From Streptomyces sp. NBC_00162 (GTDB lineage Bacteria; Actinomycetota; Actinomycetes; Streptomycetales; Streptomycetaceae): a stretch of 64,000 nucleotides of DNA. Of this stretch, positions 27,454 to 36,458 are shown in pieces; within the stretch, counting starts at the first letter, position 1, and every line of letters begins with the position of its first letter. The notes under the pieces are model-generated. The model made no database searches and was not told where the DNA came from. It saw only the letters and a list, made by a program, of their open reading frames with translations. Location of the stretch: the NCBI RefSeq assembly GCF_024611995.1, contig NZ_CP102509.1:2790001-2854000 (forward strand). Direction: 5' to 3'. The position numbers and the translations under genes are program-made.

Positions 27454-27474
27454 GGTGGCGGCTCCAGGAAGGGG

Positions 27475-28521
27475 TCAGGATTCAGTATGCGCCGCGGGCG
27501 GCGCCGTGCTCTCGCGGGGCTCCAGCCGCGGCTGCTCGCTCGTGCGCACCCCGGGCGGCCGTCCCGCGAGGACGGCGAGGAGTTCCTCGGCGGCGAGCCG
27601 GCCGAAACCCGCGGTGTCCCGCACGAGGGCGGTGAGCCGGGGGTGGGTGACCCGGCACAGCGCGGAGTCGTCCCAGGCCACCATGGAGAGCCGGCCCGGG
27701 ACGGGGATGCCCAGCTCGGCGGCGACCGCGATCCCGGCGACGGCCATCACGTCGTTGTCGTAGACGAGTGCCGTGGGCGGCTCGGGCTCGGCGAGGACCC
27801 TGCGGGTGGCCGCCGCGCCCTCGGCGTCGGAGTAGTCGGTGACCACGGAGCGCACCCGGTCCGGGCCGAGCCCCCGCAGCGCGGCCTCGGTGCGCAGCGC
27901 CTCGATCCGGCGGGCCGTGTGGGCGAGCTCGGGGAGCCCGGCGACGTGGACGATCCGGCGGTGGCCGAGCCCGTGGAGGTGGTCCAGGATCCGGATCATC
28001 GCCCCGGCGTCGTCGGCGCGTACCGAGGAGACGGCCTCCGGGGCCTGGGAGAGGTCGCCCTCGCCCACCATGACCGCGGGCAGGGCCAGCCGGCCGAGCA
28101 GCTCCGGGCGCGGATCGTGCGTACGGGGGTCGACGACGAGGACGCCGTCGACCCGCCGCTCGGCCCACCAGCGGCGGTAGACGGCGCATTCGGCGTCGAT
28201 GTCCTCGACGACCTGGAACAGCAGGGCGGTCCGGGCGGCCGAGAGGACTTCCTGGATGCCGGAGACGAGCTGGAGGAAGAAGGACTCGACGCCGAGCGTG
28301 TGCGCGGGCCGCGCGAGGACCAGCCCGACGGCTCCGGAGCGTTCGCCGGACAGGGCCCGGGCGGCGCTGTTGGGCTGCCAGCCGAGCTCCTCGGCGACGC
28401 GGCGGATCCGGGCACGGGTGTCCTGGGAGACGCCCGGCCGGTCGTTGAGCGCGAAGGACACGGCGCTCTCCGACACCCCGGCCCGGCGGGCGATGTCCTT
28501 GATGGTGGGTCTGCGGGCCAT
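27475..28521 (-). CDS. LacI-family transcriptional regulator
   Basis: 348 residues from the ATG at 28521 (GAGG five bases upstream). Typical N-terminal helix-turn-helix RRPTIKDIARRAGVSESAVS with hinge QPNSAARALSGERSGAVGLV, then the periplasmic-binding-like sugar domain. The frame remains open to another ATG at 28653 with AGGAG upstream; that form would add 44 residues of Thr-Glu-Ala/Val repeats encoded by the 9-bp tandem repeats at 28535-28623. LacI proteins begin at the HTH, so the short form is preferred. It probably represses its own operon and the divergent glycosidases. Confidence 0.9.
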   Translation of the reverse strand: MARRPTIKDIARRAGVSESAVSFALNDRPGVSQDTRARIRRVAEELGWQPNSAARALSGERSGAVGLVLARPAHTLGVESFFLQLVSGIQEVLSAARTALLFQVVEDIDAECAVYRRWWAERRVDGVLVVDPRTHDPRPELLGRLALPAVMVGEGDLSQAPEAVSSVRADDAGAMIRILDHLHGLGHRRIVHVAGLPELAHTARRIEALRTEAALRGLGPDRVRSVVTDYSDAEGAAATRRVLAEPEPPTALVYDNDVMAVAGIAVAAELGIPVPGRLSMVAWDDSALCRVTHPRLTALVRDTAGFGRLAAEELLAVLAGRPPGVRTSEQPRLEPRESTAPPAAHTES

Positions 28522-28534
28522 GCGTGCCTCGTCA

Positions 28535-28623
28535 TTCGGTGACTTCGGTGCTTCGGTGACTTCGATGGCTTCGGTGACTTCGATGGCTTCGGTGACTTCG
28601 GTGGCTTCGGTGGCTTCGGTGAC
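28535..28623. repeat. Array of ten 9-bp tandem repeats ahead of lacI
   Basis: Units TTCGGTGAC, TTCGATGGC and TTCGGTGGC run head to tail; the second unit is one base short (TTCGGTGC at 28544-28551). The minus strand reads Thr-Glu-Ala/Val/Ile repeats in the extended LacI frame. The one-base loss changes the repeat phase just before the probable true start at 28521. Such arrays vary by slippage. Confidence 0.85.
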
Positions 28624-28677
28624 GCGGACCGAAATGGCGCTGTCCTTTTCCATGCACGCTCCTGCGGTCCGCCACAG

Positions 28678-28691
28678 CTAAAGCGCATTAG
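28678..28691. promoter_or_regulatory. LacI-type operator candidate in lacI/glycosidase divergent region
   Basis: CTAAAGCGCATTAG is a near palindrome (CTAA-a-GCGC-a-TTAG) with the central CG-step typical of LacI-family sites. A second related copy CTGAAGCGCATAAG lies at 28734-28747, sharing AAGCGCAT, 56 bp away. Both lie between the LacI start(s) and the glycosidase start at 28839, positions fit for control of both directions. Confidence 0.55.
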
Positions 28692-28838
28692 TTTCCTCAG
28701 GTTCGGGTGAACGGAACCCTTGTGTCAACAGGGCTGAAGCGCATAAGTACGCCGGACCGAGGCCCTGTTGACTTTCCCCGTGCGCACCGGCAGGTTGTGG
28801 CTCGCCCGGTGAATTCCTCAGAACTCCAGGGACGCCCA

Positions 28839-30098
28839 GTGCACGAAGACGCGCTCCGCTTTGGCGCCAACTACACGCCCGCCCGAGGCTGGTTCCACCA
28901 CTGGCTGGACTTCGACCTCGACGAGGTCAGGGCCGATCTCGACTCGATCGCCGCGCTCGGGCTGGACCACGTCCGCGTGTTTCCGCTGTGGCCGGTGTTC
29001 CAGCCGAACCGGACGCTGATCCGGCCGCGCGCCGTGGAGCAGCTCGTCGCGCTCGCCGACGCGGCCGCCGAGCGCGGGCTCGACGTCGCCGTGGACGGGC
29101 TGCAGGGGCACCTGTCGAGCTTCGACTTCCTGCCCGCCTGGACCCGGACCTGGCACCGGCGCAGCCTCTTCGCCGACCCGGAGGTGGTCTCGGGTCAGGA
29201 GGAGTACCTGCGCACGCTGGCCGCCGCCCTCGCGGACCGGCCCAACTTCCTGGGCATGACCGTCGGCAACGAGATCAACCAGTTCTCCGACGACCCGCAC
29301 CCCGACCCCGACCGGATCACCCGGGAGCAGGCCGCCCGCTGGCTGGAGCGGATGCTCGCCGCCTGCGAGGAGGGCGCGCCCGGGCGGTTCCACCTGCACG
29401 CCGAGTACGACGCCGCCTGGTACCGGGACGGGCACCCCTTCACCGTCGCCCAAGCCGCGCGGCTGGGCGCGGCCACCGCCGTGCACTCCTGGGTGTTCAA
29501 CGGCACCGCGCAGCGCCACGGCCCGGCGGGGACGGCGACCGAGCACCACGCCGCGTACCTGATCGAGCTGTCCAAGGCCTGGGCGCTCGACCCGCACCGT
29601 CCGGTGTGGCTCCAGGAGGTGGGCGCCCCCGCCCCGCTGATCGCGCCGGAGCGGGCGGCCGCCTTCACGGAGGCCACCGTGGCCAACGCCCTGGACTGCC
29701 CGGACCTGTGGGGCGTGACCTGGTGGTGCTCGCACGACGTGTCCCGGGAGCTCGCGGACTTCCCGGAGCTGGAGTACGGCCTCGGTCTGCTCACCAACGA
29801 CCGCCGGACCAAGCCCGCCGGAGCCGCCGTGGCCCGGATCGCCGCGCAGTGGCGGGGGCGGGGGCGGGCACACCGTCCCGCCGTACGGTCCACCGCGCTG
29901 GTGGTGGACGTCGGCGGGGCCGACGCGGCGCCGCGGCGCTCGGTGTGCGCGCCCGGCGGCGCGTTCTTCGAGGCGTGGGCGGGGCTCACCGCGCAGGGGG
30001 TCCGGCCCGCGGTGGTGCTGGCCGAGCTCGCCGAGGACCCCGCGCACCTGTCCGCGCGCGGCATCACCGAGGTGCTGCGCGTCCCCGACCTGACCTGA
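28839..30098 (+). CDS. Clan GH-A glycoside hydrolase, GH5_18-like (probable beta-mannosidase of N-glycan core)
   Basis: 419 residues from the GTG at 28839 (AGGGACGCCCA upstream). No signal peptide, so it is cytoplasmic. TIM-barrel start RFGANYTPARGWFHHWLDFD; predicted acid/base Glu145 in TVGNEINQF and nucleophile Glu260 in WLQEVGAP, the clan GH-A arrangement. The opening and LGLDHVRVFPLWPVFQPNRT recall GH5 subfamily 18, whose characterised bifidobacterial member cleaves Man-beta-1,4-GlcNAc. The neighbouring GH85 enzyme supports that link. It is 21 bp upstream of the GH85 gene (same operon). The subfamily assignment is from memory and needs a CAZy search. Confidence 0.75.
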   Translation: MHEDALRFGANYTPARGWFHHWLDFDLDEVRADLDSIAALGLDHVRVFPLWPVFQPNRTLIRPRAVEQLVALADAAAERGLDVAVDGLQGHLSSFDFLPAWTRTWHRRSLFADPEVVSGQEEYLRTLAAALADRPNFLGMTVGNEINQFSDDPHPDPDRITREQAARWLERMLAACEEGAPGRFHLHAEYDAAWYRDGHPFTVAQAARLGAATAVHSWVFNGTAQRHGPAGTATEHHAAYLIELSKAWALDPHRPVWLQEVGAPAPLIAPERAAAFTEATVANALDCPDLWGVTWWCSHDVSRELADFPELEYGLGLLTNDRRTKPAGAAVARIAAQWRGRGRAHRPAVRSTALVVDVGGADAAPRRSVCAPGGAFFEAWAGLTAQGVRPAVVLAELAEDPAHLSARGITEVLRVPDLT

Positions 30099-30119
30099 CG
30101 CCCATCCGGAGGAGCCCGC

Positions 30120-32204
30120 ATGTCCGAGAGCGATGCGTTACGACGACCGACCCGGCGCACGGTGCTGGCGGCCGGGGTGGGTGCCGTCGCCCTGCCGGCC
30201 GGGCCTGCTCCGACGGCAGCCGCTGCGGCCACTCCCGCCACGGCCGCTCCCGCCGACCTGGCCCCGTACGCCTCCTACTGGTTCCCCGATTCCCTCCCCG
30301 CGGGCACTCCCGGCCCCGGGATCGTGTGGCGCTCGCTCAAGCAGTGGACCCCGCAGAGCGACCCCGATCTCGCCCACAACACCGCGACCGTACCGCTCGC
30401 GCCGCGCTTCACGCCGGTGCCCCCGCACCGGGGCGCCCGCGCCGGCCAGGCCCGGATCGCCTCCCTGGTCTCCTTCGGGCCCACCGCGCAGAACCCCTCG
30501 CAGGGTTCGCCCACCGCCGACTACTACGCGCTGACGCACTGGGCGTACATCGACGAGCTGGTCTTCTGGGGCGGCTCATCCGGCGAGGGCATCGTGCTCG
30601 CCCCGAACGCGCCCGTGGTCGACGCGGCCCACCGCAACGGGGTCCGGGTCCTGGGCAACGTGTTTCTGCCGCCCGCGGCCTACGGCGGCGACCTCCGGTG
30701 GACCCGCGACCTGGTCCAGCGGGACTCCCTCGGCCGCTTCCCGATCGCCGAGCAGCTGGTTCGGGTGGCATCGGCCTACGGTTTCGACGGCTGGTTCGTC
30801 AACGCCGAGACCGAGGGCGGGGACAGCGAACTCGCCTCCCTCATGCGGCGGTTCCTGCGCGCCCTGCGGGCGGCCGGCGAACCGCACGGGCTGCGGATCA
30901 CGTGGTACGACGCCATGAACACCACCGGGCGGGTCGGCTGGCAGGGCGCGCTCAACGAGCTCAACCAGGAGTTCTTCGAGGACCGGGCCGGCAAGGTCGC
31001 GGACACGATGTTCGTGGACTTCCGCTGGACCCCGCCGTCCCTGACCGCCTCCGGCGCGCTCGCCGACGGGCTGGGCCGTTCCCGCCACGAGCTGTGGGCG
31101 GCCGTCGACACCGAGTCCAACGGCTGGAATTCCACCGTCCGCTGGGACGCGATCATCCCGCGCGAGCACGACCACGTCGTCAGCTACGGCTTCTACCGGC
31201 CCGAGTGGACCCGCAACCACCTCACCGACCGCTCCCCCGGAGCCTTCCACCGAGCCGACGACCGGTTCTGGACGGGCATGTCGCTCGATCCGTCCCGCCC
31301 GGCGCCCGAGGACCCCTGGCGGGCCCCGGCCACGGCCGTCGCCGACCGGTCCACGGTCACCGCGCTGCCCTTTGTCTGCTCCTTCAACACCGGGCACGGG
31401 GAGCGCTGGTACGAGGAGGGCGAGGTCGCCTCCGGCATCCCGTGGAACCACCTCGGGCTCCAGGACCGGCTGCCGGGCCGCCGCTGGGTCGTGGACACCG
31501 CAGGGGAACGGCCCGCCGTGACGCTGGACTTCGCGCGTGCCTGGCGCGGCGGCTCCAGCCTGCTCGTCGCCGGTCCCCTCTCCGCCCCGGCCGCCGTCGG
31601 GCTGCACGCGACCCGCCTGCCCCTGACCCGGTCCACGGTCCTGGAGCTGGTGCACGCCACCGAGGCGGGCCCGGTCGCCGTGGAGGTCGGGGTGGCCACC
31701 CGCGAGCCGGCGGCTCCGGGCGAGCCGGTCCCGTACACCTGGCTCCGGACGGAAACCCTCGGCACGGGGCAGGCCTGGCGCCGGGCGCGGGTCGGGCTGT
31801 CGGCACTGGCGGGGAGAACGGCGTACGGACTTGCCGTACGGATCACGGGACTCGGGAACAGAGCCGTGGTGTGGCGGCTCGGGTCCTTGTCGGTACGCGA
31901 CACCGCCGCCGGTCGGCGCCCGGCGTCTCCCGCTGCCCTGACCGTGGACGCCTCGGCCCGCCACGAGGACCAGGCCCGGCTCCGCCTGTCGTGGCGCCGG
32001 GCAGCCGGGCCGGTCCGGCACTACGCGGTGTCCCGGGTCCTGCCCGACGGCACCCGCCGCTTCCTCGGCGGCACCTGCGGCACCGCCCTCTACCTGCCCG
32101 CCGTCCGGCGCGCGGGCCGGGAGCGGGCGGCGGTCTTCGAGGTGCGGGCCGTGGACGAGCTGTACGCGGCGTCCGCCCCGGCACGCACCACCCTGGCCTG
32201 GTAG
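30120..32204 (+). CDS. GH85 endo-beta-N-acetylglucosaminidase, Tat-exported
   Basis: 694 residues. The N-terminus RRPTRRTVLAAGVGAVALPA is a twin-arginine signal followed by an Ala/Thr-rich cleavage region. The GH85 domain contains FWGGSSGEGIVLAPNA and the catalytic NxE motif at Asn228/Glu230 in FDGWFVNAETEGG, with Tyr in ITWYDAMNTTGRVGWQ, then LFVD-like MFVDFRWTPPSLTAS. The C-terminal part is beta-sandwich and fibronectin-like. Such enzymes cut between the two core GlcNAc residues of N-glycans by substrate-assisted catalysis. Operon with the GH-A gene, divergent from LacI-ROK. Confidence 0.92.
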   Translation: MSESDALRRPTRRTVLAAGVGAVALPAGPAPTAAAAATPATAAPADLAPYASYWFPDSLPAGTPGPGIVWRSLKQWTPQSDPDLAHNTATVPLAPRFTPVPPHRGARAGQARIASLVSFGPTAQNPSQGSPTADYYALTHWAYIDELVFWGGSSGEGIVLAPNAPVVDAAHRNGVRVLGNVFLPPAAYGGDLRWTRDLVQRDSLGRFPIAEQLVRVASAYGFDGWFVNAETEGGDSELASLMRRFLRALRAAGEPHGLRITWYDAMNTTGRVGWQGALNELNQEFFEDRAGKVADTMFVDFRWTPPSLTASGALADGLGRSRHELWAAVDTESNGWNSTVRWDAIIPREHDHVVSYGFYRPEWTRNHLTDRSPGAFHRADDRFWTGMSLDPSRPAPEDPWRAPATAVADRSTVTALPFVCSFNTGHGERWYEEGEVASGIPWNHLGLQDRLPGRRWVVDTAGERPAVTLDFARAWRGGSSLLVAGPLSAPAAVGLHATRLPLTRSTVLELVHATEAGPVAVEVGVATREPAAPGEPVPYTWLRTETLGTGQAWRRARVGLSALAGRTAYGLAVRITGLGNRAVVWRLGSLSVRDTAAGRRPASPAALTVDASARHEDQARLRLSWRRAAGPVRHYAVSRVLPDGTRRFLGGTCGTALYLPAVRRAGRERAAVFEVRAVDELYAASAPARTTLAW

Positions 32205-32213
32205 AAGCGCAGG

Positions 32214-33626
32214 TCAGGAGGTGTGCGGGTCGGTGCGCGGGACCGCCACCGTCACCCGCAGCCCGTGCGGCGGGTTCTTTTCGTACGAGAGGGACCCGCC
32301 GCCCGCGGCGAGCAGGGCCCGGGAGATCGACAGGCCGAGCCCGGAGCCCTTGACGTTCTGGTGCCGGCCGCTGCGCCAGAACCGGTCGCCGACGCGCAGC
32401 AGCTCGTCCTCGGTGAGGCCGGGCCCCCGGTCGGCGACGACCACGCGGACGGTGCGCTCGACGGCCGAGACCGAAACCTCGACCTCCTCACCCGTGGGGG
32501 TGAACTTCAGGGCGTTGTCGATGACGGCGTCGAGCGCGCTGGACAGGGCGATGGGGTCGGCCCAGCCGGTGACGGCGGACCGGCCCGTCCCGGTGAGCCG
32601 TACGCCCTTCTCCTCGGCGTACGGACGCCAGGCGGCGACCCGCTCGGCGGCCAGCGCCCCGATGTCGGTGAGGCTGATCTCGGCGGAGGCGTGCTCGGCC
32701 AGCGCCAGGTCCAGCAGGTCGTCCAGGACCTGGGTCAGGCGCTTGCCCTCGGCGCGCACGGAGGCGATCTCCTCATTGCCCTCGGGCAGTTCGAGGGCGA
32801 GCAGCTCGATCCGCAGGAGCAGCGCGGCGAGCGGGTTGCGCAGCTGGTGGGAGGCGTCCGCGACGAACGCCCGCTGCTGCTCCAGTACCTCTTCGACGTT
32901 GTCTGCCATCTCGTTGAACGACCGGGCCAGGCGTTGGAGTTCCGGCGGCCCGCCCGCGGCCGCGACCCTCGAGTTCATCCGTCCGGTGGCGATGCCGTGG
33001 GCGGCCGCGTCCAGGGTCTGCACGGGCTTGAGGACCCAGCTGGTGAGGCGCAGGGCGGCGCCGAAGGCGACCAGCATCGCGGCGGCGAGCCCGCCGGCGA
33101 TGAGCAACCAGCCCCGCAGGATCCGGCCGCGCATCAGGTCGGTCGGTGATTCGGTGGCGACGACGGCGACCACGTCCCCGTCGAGGACCACGGGTGAGGC
33201 GACGAGGAGTTTGCCGTGGGTCTGCCAGGGCCAGACCTGTCCGGGATCGTGGCTGCGCCGCCCGGCCAGTGCCTCCTCGAAGGCGCGGCGGCCTTCGCCG
33301 GACTCGGGGAGCTGCCACCAGCCGGGGGCCCGGGCCATGGCGCCGTCGTCGCGGTAGAAGATGCCGACGCGGATGCCGTACAGCTCCTGGTAGCGGGTCA
33401 GTTCGTGCTGGAGGGTCGCCAGGCGCTCGTCCGAGCCGGTGGAGCCGGAACCCTCGGCGTCGATGACGAACTGGGCCAGGGCTGCGAAGCGGGCGCTGTC
33501 GTCGATGCGGTCGACGACCACCCGCTGCTGCTGTCCGGCGGCCAGGCTCACGGCGAGCGGGAAACCGAGCGCGAGGAGCGTGCCCGCCATCAGGACGACG
33601 AGCAGCGGGAGCAGCCGGGCGCGCAC
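32214..33626 (-). CDS. gluK: Sensor histidine kinase of the glutamate two-component system
   Basis: 470 residues, GTG start. TM1 is about residues 5-30 ([20 protein letters not shown]), an extracytoplasmic sensor of about 130 residues, TM2 about 168-190, HAMP ([20 protein letters not shown]). The H-box is [18 protein letters not shown]. ATPase: [10 protein letters not shown] (N box), [10 protein letters not shown] (G1), [13 protein letters not shown] (G2). Located 12 bp after the regulator and beside gluABCD, the arrangement of the GluR-GluK system described for S. coelicolor, which responds to glutamate. Assignment rests on context plus domain layout. Its stop codon faces the GH85 gene. Confidence 0.85.
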   Translation of the reverse strand: MRARLLPLLVVLMAGTLLALGFPLAVSLAAGQQQRVVVDRIDDSARFAALAQFVIDAEGSGSTGSDERLATLQHELTRYQELYGIRVGIFYRDDGAMARAPGWWQLPESGEGRRAFEEALAGRRSHDPGQVWPWQTHGKLLVASPVVLDGDVVAVVATESPTDLMRGRILRGWLLIAGGLAAAMLVAFGAALRLTSWVLKPVQTLDAAAHGIATGRMNSRVAAAGGPPELQRLARSFNEMADNVEEVLEQQRAFVADASHQLRNPLAALLLRIELLALELPEGNEEIASVRAEGKRLTQVLDDLLDLALAEHASAEISLTDIGALAAERVAAWRPYAEEKGVRLTGTGRSAVTGWADPIALSSALDAVIDNALKFTPTGEEVEVSVSAVERTVRVVVADRGPGLTEDELLRVGDRFWRSGRHQNVKGSGLGLSISRALLAAGGGSLSYEKNPPHGLRVTVAVPRTDPHTS

Positions 33627-33638
33627 GGAGCGGGTTCC

Positions 33639-34361
33639 TTAGGGGGCGGGGGCGGCCGGGGCGACGAGCCGGTAGCCCACCCCGCGGACCGTCTCGATGA
33701 GGGCGGGCATGCGCAGCTTGGAACGCAGCGAGGCGACGTGGACCTCCAGGGTCCGCCCGGTCCCCTCCCAGCTGGTGCGCCACACCTCGCTGATGATCTG
33801 CTCGCGGCGGAAGACGACCCCGGGCCGCTGCGCGAGCAGGGCCAGCAGGTCGAACTCCTTGCGGGTGAGCGGCACATCGGCGCCGTCCACGCTGACCCGG
33901 CGGGTGGGCAGCTCGATGCTGACGGAGCCGAGCCGGACCGTGGTGGGCGTACCGGTGCCGGTGGCGGCGGCCTCCTCGGAGGCGCCGGTGCGCCGGGCGA
34001 CCGCGTGGATGCGGGCCAGGAGTTCGCCGGTGTCGTAGGGCTTGGTGACGTAGTCGTCGGCGCCCATGTTCAGGCCGTGGATGCGGGAGCGCACGTCGGC
34101 CCGCGCGGTCACCATGATGACGGGCGTGGCGGTGCGCTTGCGGATCTTGCCGCAGACCTCGTAGCCGTCCTGGTCGGGCAGTCCGAGATCGAGCAGGATG
34201 ACCCCGTAGGGAGGGGCGCTGGGCGCGGCTCCGGCGGGCAGCAGGGCCTGGAGGGCCTCCTCGCCGTTGCGGGCATGGGTGACCTTGAAGCCGTGCCGGG
34301 CGAGGATCGCGGACAGGGCGGCGGCGACGTGGTCGTCGTCCTCGACGAGCAGCAGTCTCAT
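33639..34361 (-). CDS. gluR: OmpR-family response regulator of the glutamate two-component system
   Basis: 240 residues. Receiver domain: [12 protein letters not shown], phosphoacceptor Asp in [14 protein letters not shown], Lys in [12 protein letters not shown]. Winged-helix effector: [20 protein letters not shown] to [20 protein letters not shown]. Divergent from gluA with a 261-bp spacer, and upstream of the kinase gene on the same strand. It is expected to control the gluABCD operon from that spacer. Confidence 0.87.
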   Translation of the reverse strand: MRLLLVEDDDHVAAALSAILARHGFKVTHARNGEEALQALLPAGAAPSAPPYGVILLDLGLPDQDGYEVCGKIRKRTATPVIMVTARADVRSRIHGLNMGADDYVTKPYDTGELLARIHAVARRTGASEEAAATGTGTPTTVRLGSVSIELPTRRVSVDGADVPLTRKEFDLLALLAQRPGVVFRREQIISEVWRTSWEGTGRTLEVHVASLRSKLRMPALIETVRGVGYRLVAPAAPAP

Positions 34362-34499
34362 GTCGTCCCCCTCTCCTCTTCTCGATCTTCAGCTTCTCTG
34401 CAGGGCCACCCTGCATCCACGCTGATGGAGACTCCCACGTCAAGGGGGTTCCGGCTCGGCGCGCCTTCCGTTATGCACCCGGTACGAGCACATCGGCGA

Positions 34500-34514
34500 A
34501 GCGTACGGAGCGTA
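34500..34514. promoter_or_regulatory. Candidate GluR binding direct repeat in gluR-gluA spacer
   Basis: AGCGTAcggAGCGTA, two 6-bp direct repeats at 9-bp spacing (extended AAGCGTACG/GAGCGTATC). A second pair, CGTTATGC at 34469-34476 and 34532-34539, flanks it at 63-bp distance. OmpR-type regulators bind direct repeats about one helical turn apart, so this is a plausible site; no experimental match was available to me. Confidence 0.35.
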
Positions 34515-34622
34515 TCCGGGCGAGGCCGGATCGTTATGCTCAATTCTCCCTCAGATGTGGTGACGGTGTGGACGCTTCGTCACTACTGTCCTCCCAACCG
34601 AGGAGGACGGAGCAAGAAGCCG

Positions 34623-35408
34623 ATGAGCGGAGTATCAGTGACCAAGGACGTGCAGGACGCGGCCGGCGCCGCGGACGACCTGGTCGTACTGAGCAACGTC
34701 AACAAGCACTTCGGCGCGCTGCACGTGCTTCAGGACATCGATCTGAGCATTGCCCGCGGTGAGGTCGTCGTGGTGATCGGTCCTTCGGGATCGGGCAAGT
34801 CCACGCTGTGCCGGACCATCAACCGGCTGGAAACCATCGACTCGGGCACCATCACGCTCGACGGCAAGGAGCTGCCCTCGGAGGGCAGGGAACTCGCCCG
34901 GCTGCGCGCCGACGTCGGCATGGTGTTCCAGTCGTTCAACCTCTTCGCGCACAAGACGGTGCTCCAGAACGTCATGCTGGGCCAGGTCAAGGTCCGCAAG
35001 ACGGACCAGGCCGCCGCGCATGCGAAGGCGGTGGCCCTGCTGGACCGGGTGGGCGTCGGCTCGCAGGCCGACAAGTACCCGGCGCAGCTCTCCGGCGGCC
35101 AGCAGCAGCGCGTGGCGATCGCCCGCGCGCTGGCGATGGAGCCGAAGGTGATGCTGTTCGACGAGCCGACCTCGGCGCTCGACCCGGAGATGATCAACGA
35201 GGTGCTGGAGGTCATGCAGCAGCTCGCCCGGGAGGGGATGACCATGGTGGTCGTCACGCACGAGATGGGCTTCGCCCGCTCTGCGGCCAACCGGGTCGTC
35301 TTCATGGCCGACGGAAAGATCGTCGAAGAGGCCACGCCCGAGCAGTTCTTCAGCAACCCGCGCAGTGACCGCGCCAAGGACTTCCTGTCGAAGATCCTGC
35401 ACCACTGA
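34623..35408 (+). CDS. gluA: Glutamate ABC transporter ATP-binding protein
   Basis: 261 residues from the ATG at 34623 (GGAG 10 bases upstream; a further AGGAGG lies at about 17 bases). Walker [14 protein letters not shown]-loop MVFQSFNLF; signature [15 protein letters not shown]; Walker [14 protein letters not shown]-loop VTHEMGFA. This is the polar amino acid class of ABC ATPases. It begins a four-gene operon with gluB, gluC and gluD. Confidence 0.95.
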   Translation: MSGVSVTKDVQDAAGAADDLVVLSNVNKHFGALHVLQDIDLSIARGEVVVVIGPSGSGKSTLCRTINRLETIDSGTITLDGKELPSEGRELARLRADVGMVFQSFNLFAHKTVLQNVMLGQVKVRKTDQAAAHAKAVALLDRVGVGSQADKYPAQLSGGQQQRVAIARALAMEPKVMLFDEPTSALDPEMINEVLEVMQQLAREGMTMVVVTHEMGFARSAANRVVFMADGKIVEEATPEQFFSNPRSDRAKDFLSKILHH

Positions 35409-35526
35409 GGGTCTCGTCTGGTAGTCATCCGTATGCGGATCACCGCCGGATCGGTTCCTGTCGGCCGCGCGTACGCCGCAAGCGTCGCTCGTCGTTCAAC
35501 AACGTCTCATCCGAGGGAAGTTCACC

Positions 35527-36375
35527 ATGAAGATCTCCAAGGCCGCTGCGGCCGCGGCCGTCGCCGTCGCCCTTTCCCTGACCGCGACCGCCTGTGGCGG
35601 CAGCGACAAGGCCGCCAGTGACGGCGGTGCGTCCGGCGGCGCCAAGGACAAGATCGTCGTCGGCATCAAGTACGACCAGCCCGGTCTCGGTCTGAAGACC
35701 CCCGACGGCAAGTACACCGGCTTCGACGTCGACGTCGCCACGTACGTGGCCAAGGAGCTCGGCTACCAGCCCGACCAGATCGAGTTCAAGCAGGCCGTCA
35801 GCGCCGAGCGCGAGAACCTGATCGCCAACGGCGACGTGAAGTTCGTCGTCGCGACGTACTCGATCAACGACAAGCGCAAGGAGAGGGTCGACTTCGCCGG
35901 CCCGTACTTCCTCGCGCACCAGGACCTGCTGGTCCGTGCCGACGACACGAGCATCACCAAGGCCGAGGACCTGAACAAGAAGAAGCTCTGCTCGGTCACC
36001 GGCTCGACCTCTGCGCAGAACGTCAAGACCAAGCTGGCCCCCGAGGCCGACCTGCTGGAGCTGGGCGGCTACTCCGAGTGCCTGACCGGCCTGGAGAACA
36101 AGAAGGTCGACGCCCTCACCACGGACAACTCGATCCTGGCGGGCTACGCGGCCCAGGAGAAGAACAAGGGCAAGTTCAAGCTGGCCGGGCTGAGCCTGAG
36201 CAACGAGAACTACGGCATCGGTCTGAAGAAGGGCGACAAGGAGCTTCAGACCAAGATCAACGCCGCGCTCAAGAAGATGGTCGAGGACGGCAGCTGGCAG
36301 AAGGCCGTGGACACGAACCTCGGTCCGGCCAACTTCAAGAGCGAGCCTGCCCCGCAGATCACCGAAGGCAGCTGA
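35527..36375 (+). CDS. gluB: Glutamate-binding lipoprotein of ABC transporter
   Basis: 282 residues. Signal peptide ending ALSLTATACGGS (lipobox TATAC; Cys becomes the lipidated residue). SBP family 3 fold: IVVGIKYDQPGLGLKTPDGK, GFDVDVATYVAKELG, NDKRKERVDFAGPYF, KKLCSVTGSTSAQNVK. Residues in the pocket (Arg/Ser/Asp) fit an acidic amino acid. The codon set is rich in AAG/GAC, typical of highly expressed transport genes. 118 bp after gluA and 83 bp before gluC, with a stem-loop in the latter gap. Confidence 0.95.
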   Translation: MKISKAAAAAAVAVALSLTATACGGSDKAASDGGASGGAKDKIVVGIKYDQPGLGLKTPDGKYTGFDVDVATYVAKELGYQPDQIEFKQAVSAERENLIANGDVKFVVATYSINDKRKERVDFAGPYFLAHQDLLVRADDTSITKAEDLNKKKLCSVTGSTSAQNVKTKLAPEADLLELGGYSECLTGLENKKVDALTTDNSILAGYAAQEKNKGKFKLAGLSLSNENYGIGLKKGDKELQTKINAALKKMVEDGSWQKAVDTNLGPANFKSEPAPQITEGS

Positions 36376-36380
36376 TTCAT

Positions 36381-36431
36381 CGGTGAGGAGCGTCGCCGCC
36401 CGCCTGCCGCGGGCGGCGGCGCACCTCACCG
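36381..36431 (+). other. Intercistronic stem-loop between gluB and gluC
   Basis: Outer arms CGGTGAGG/CCTCACCG (36381-36388, 36424-36431) and inner arms CGCCGCCCGC/GCGGGCGGCG (36394-36403, 36409-36418) fold as one long hairpin with a small internal loop. No T run follows. It likely lets the binding protein mRNA outlast or outnumber the permease mRNA, by partial termination or 3'-end protection. Confidence 0.7.
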
Positions 36432-36458
36432 GCCATCCTGGGGAGAGCGCAGGGCATC

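Noticed and set aside
28988..32353. 1121-codon plus-strand frame across the two glycosidase genes
   Set aside because: Out of frame with both clear glycosidases and Arg/Pro rich; a shadow.
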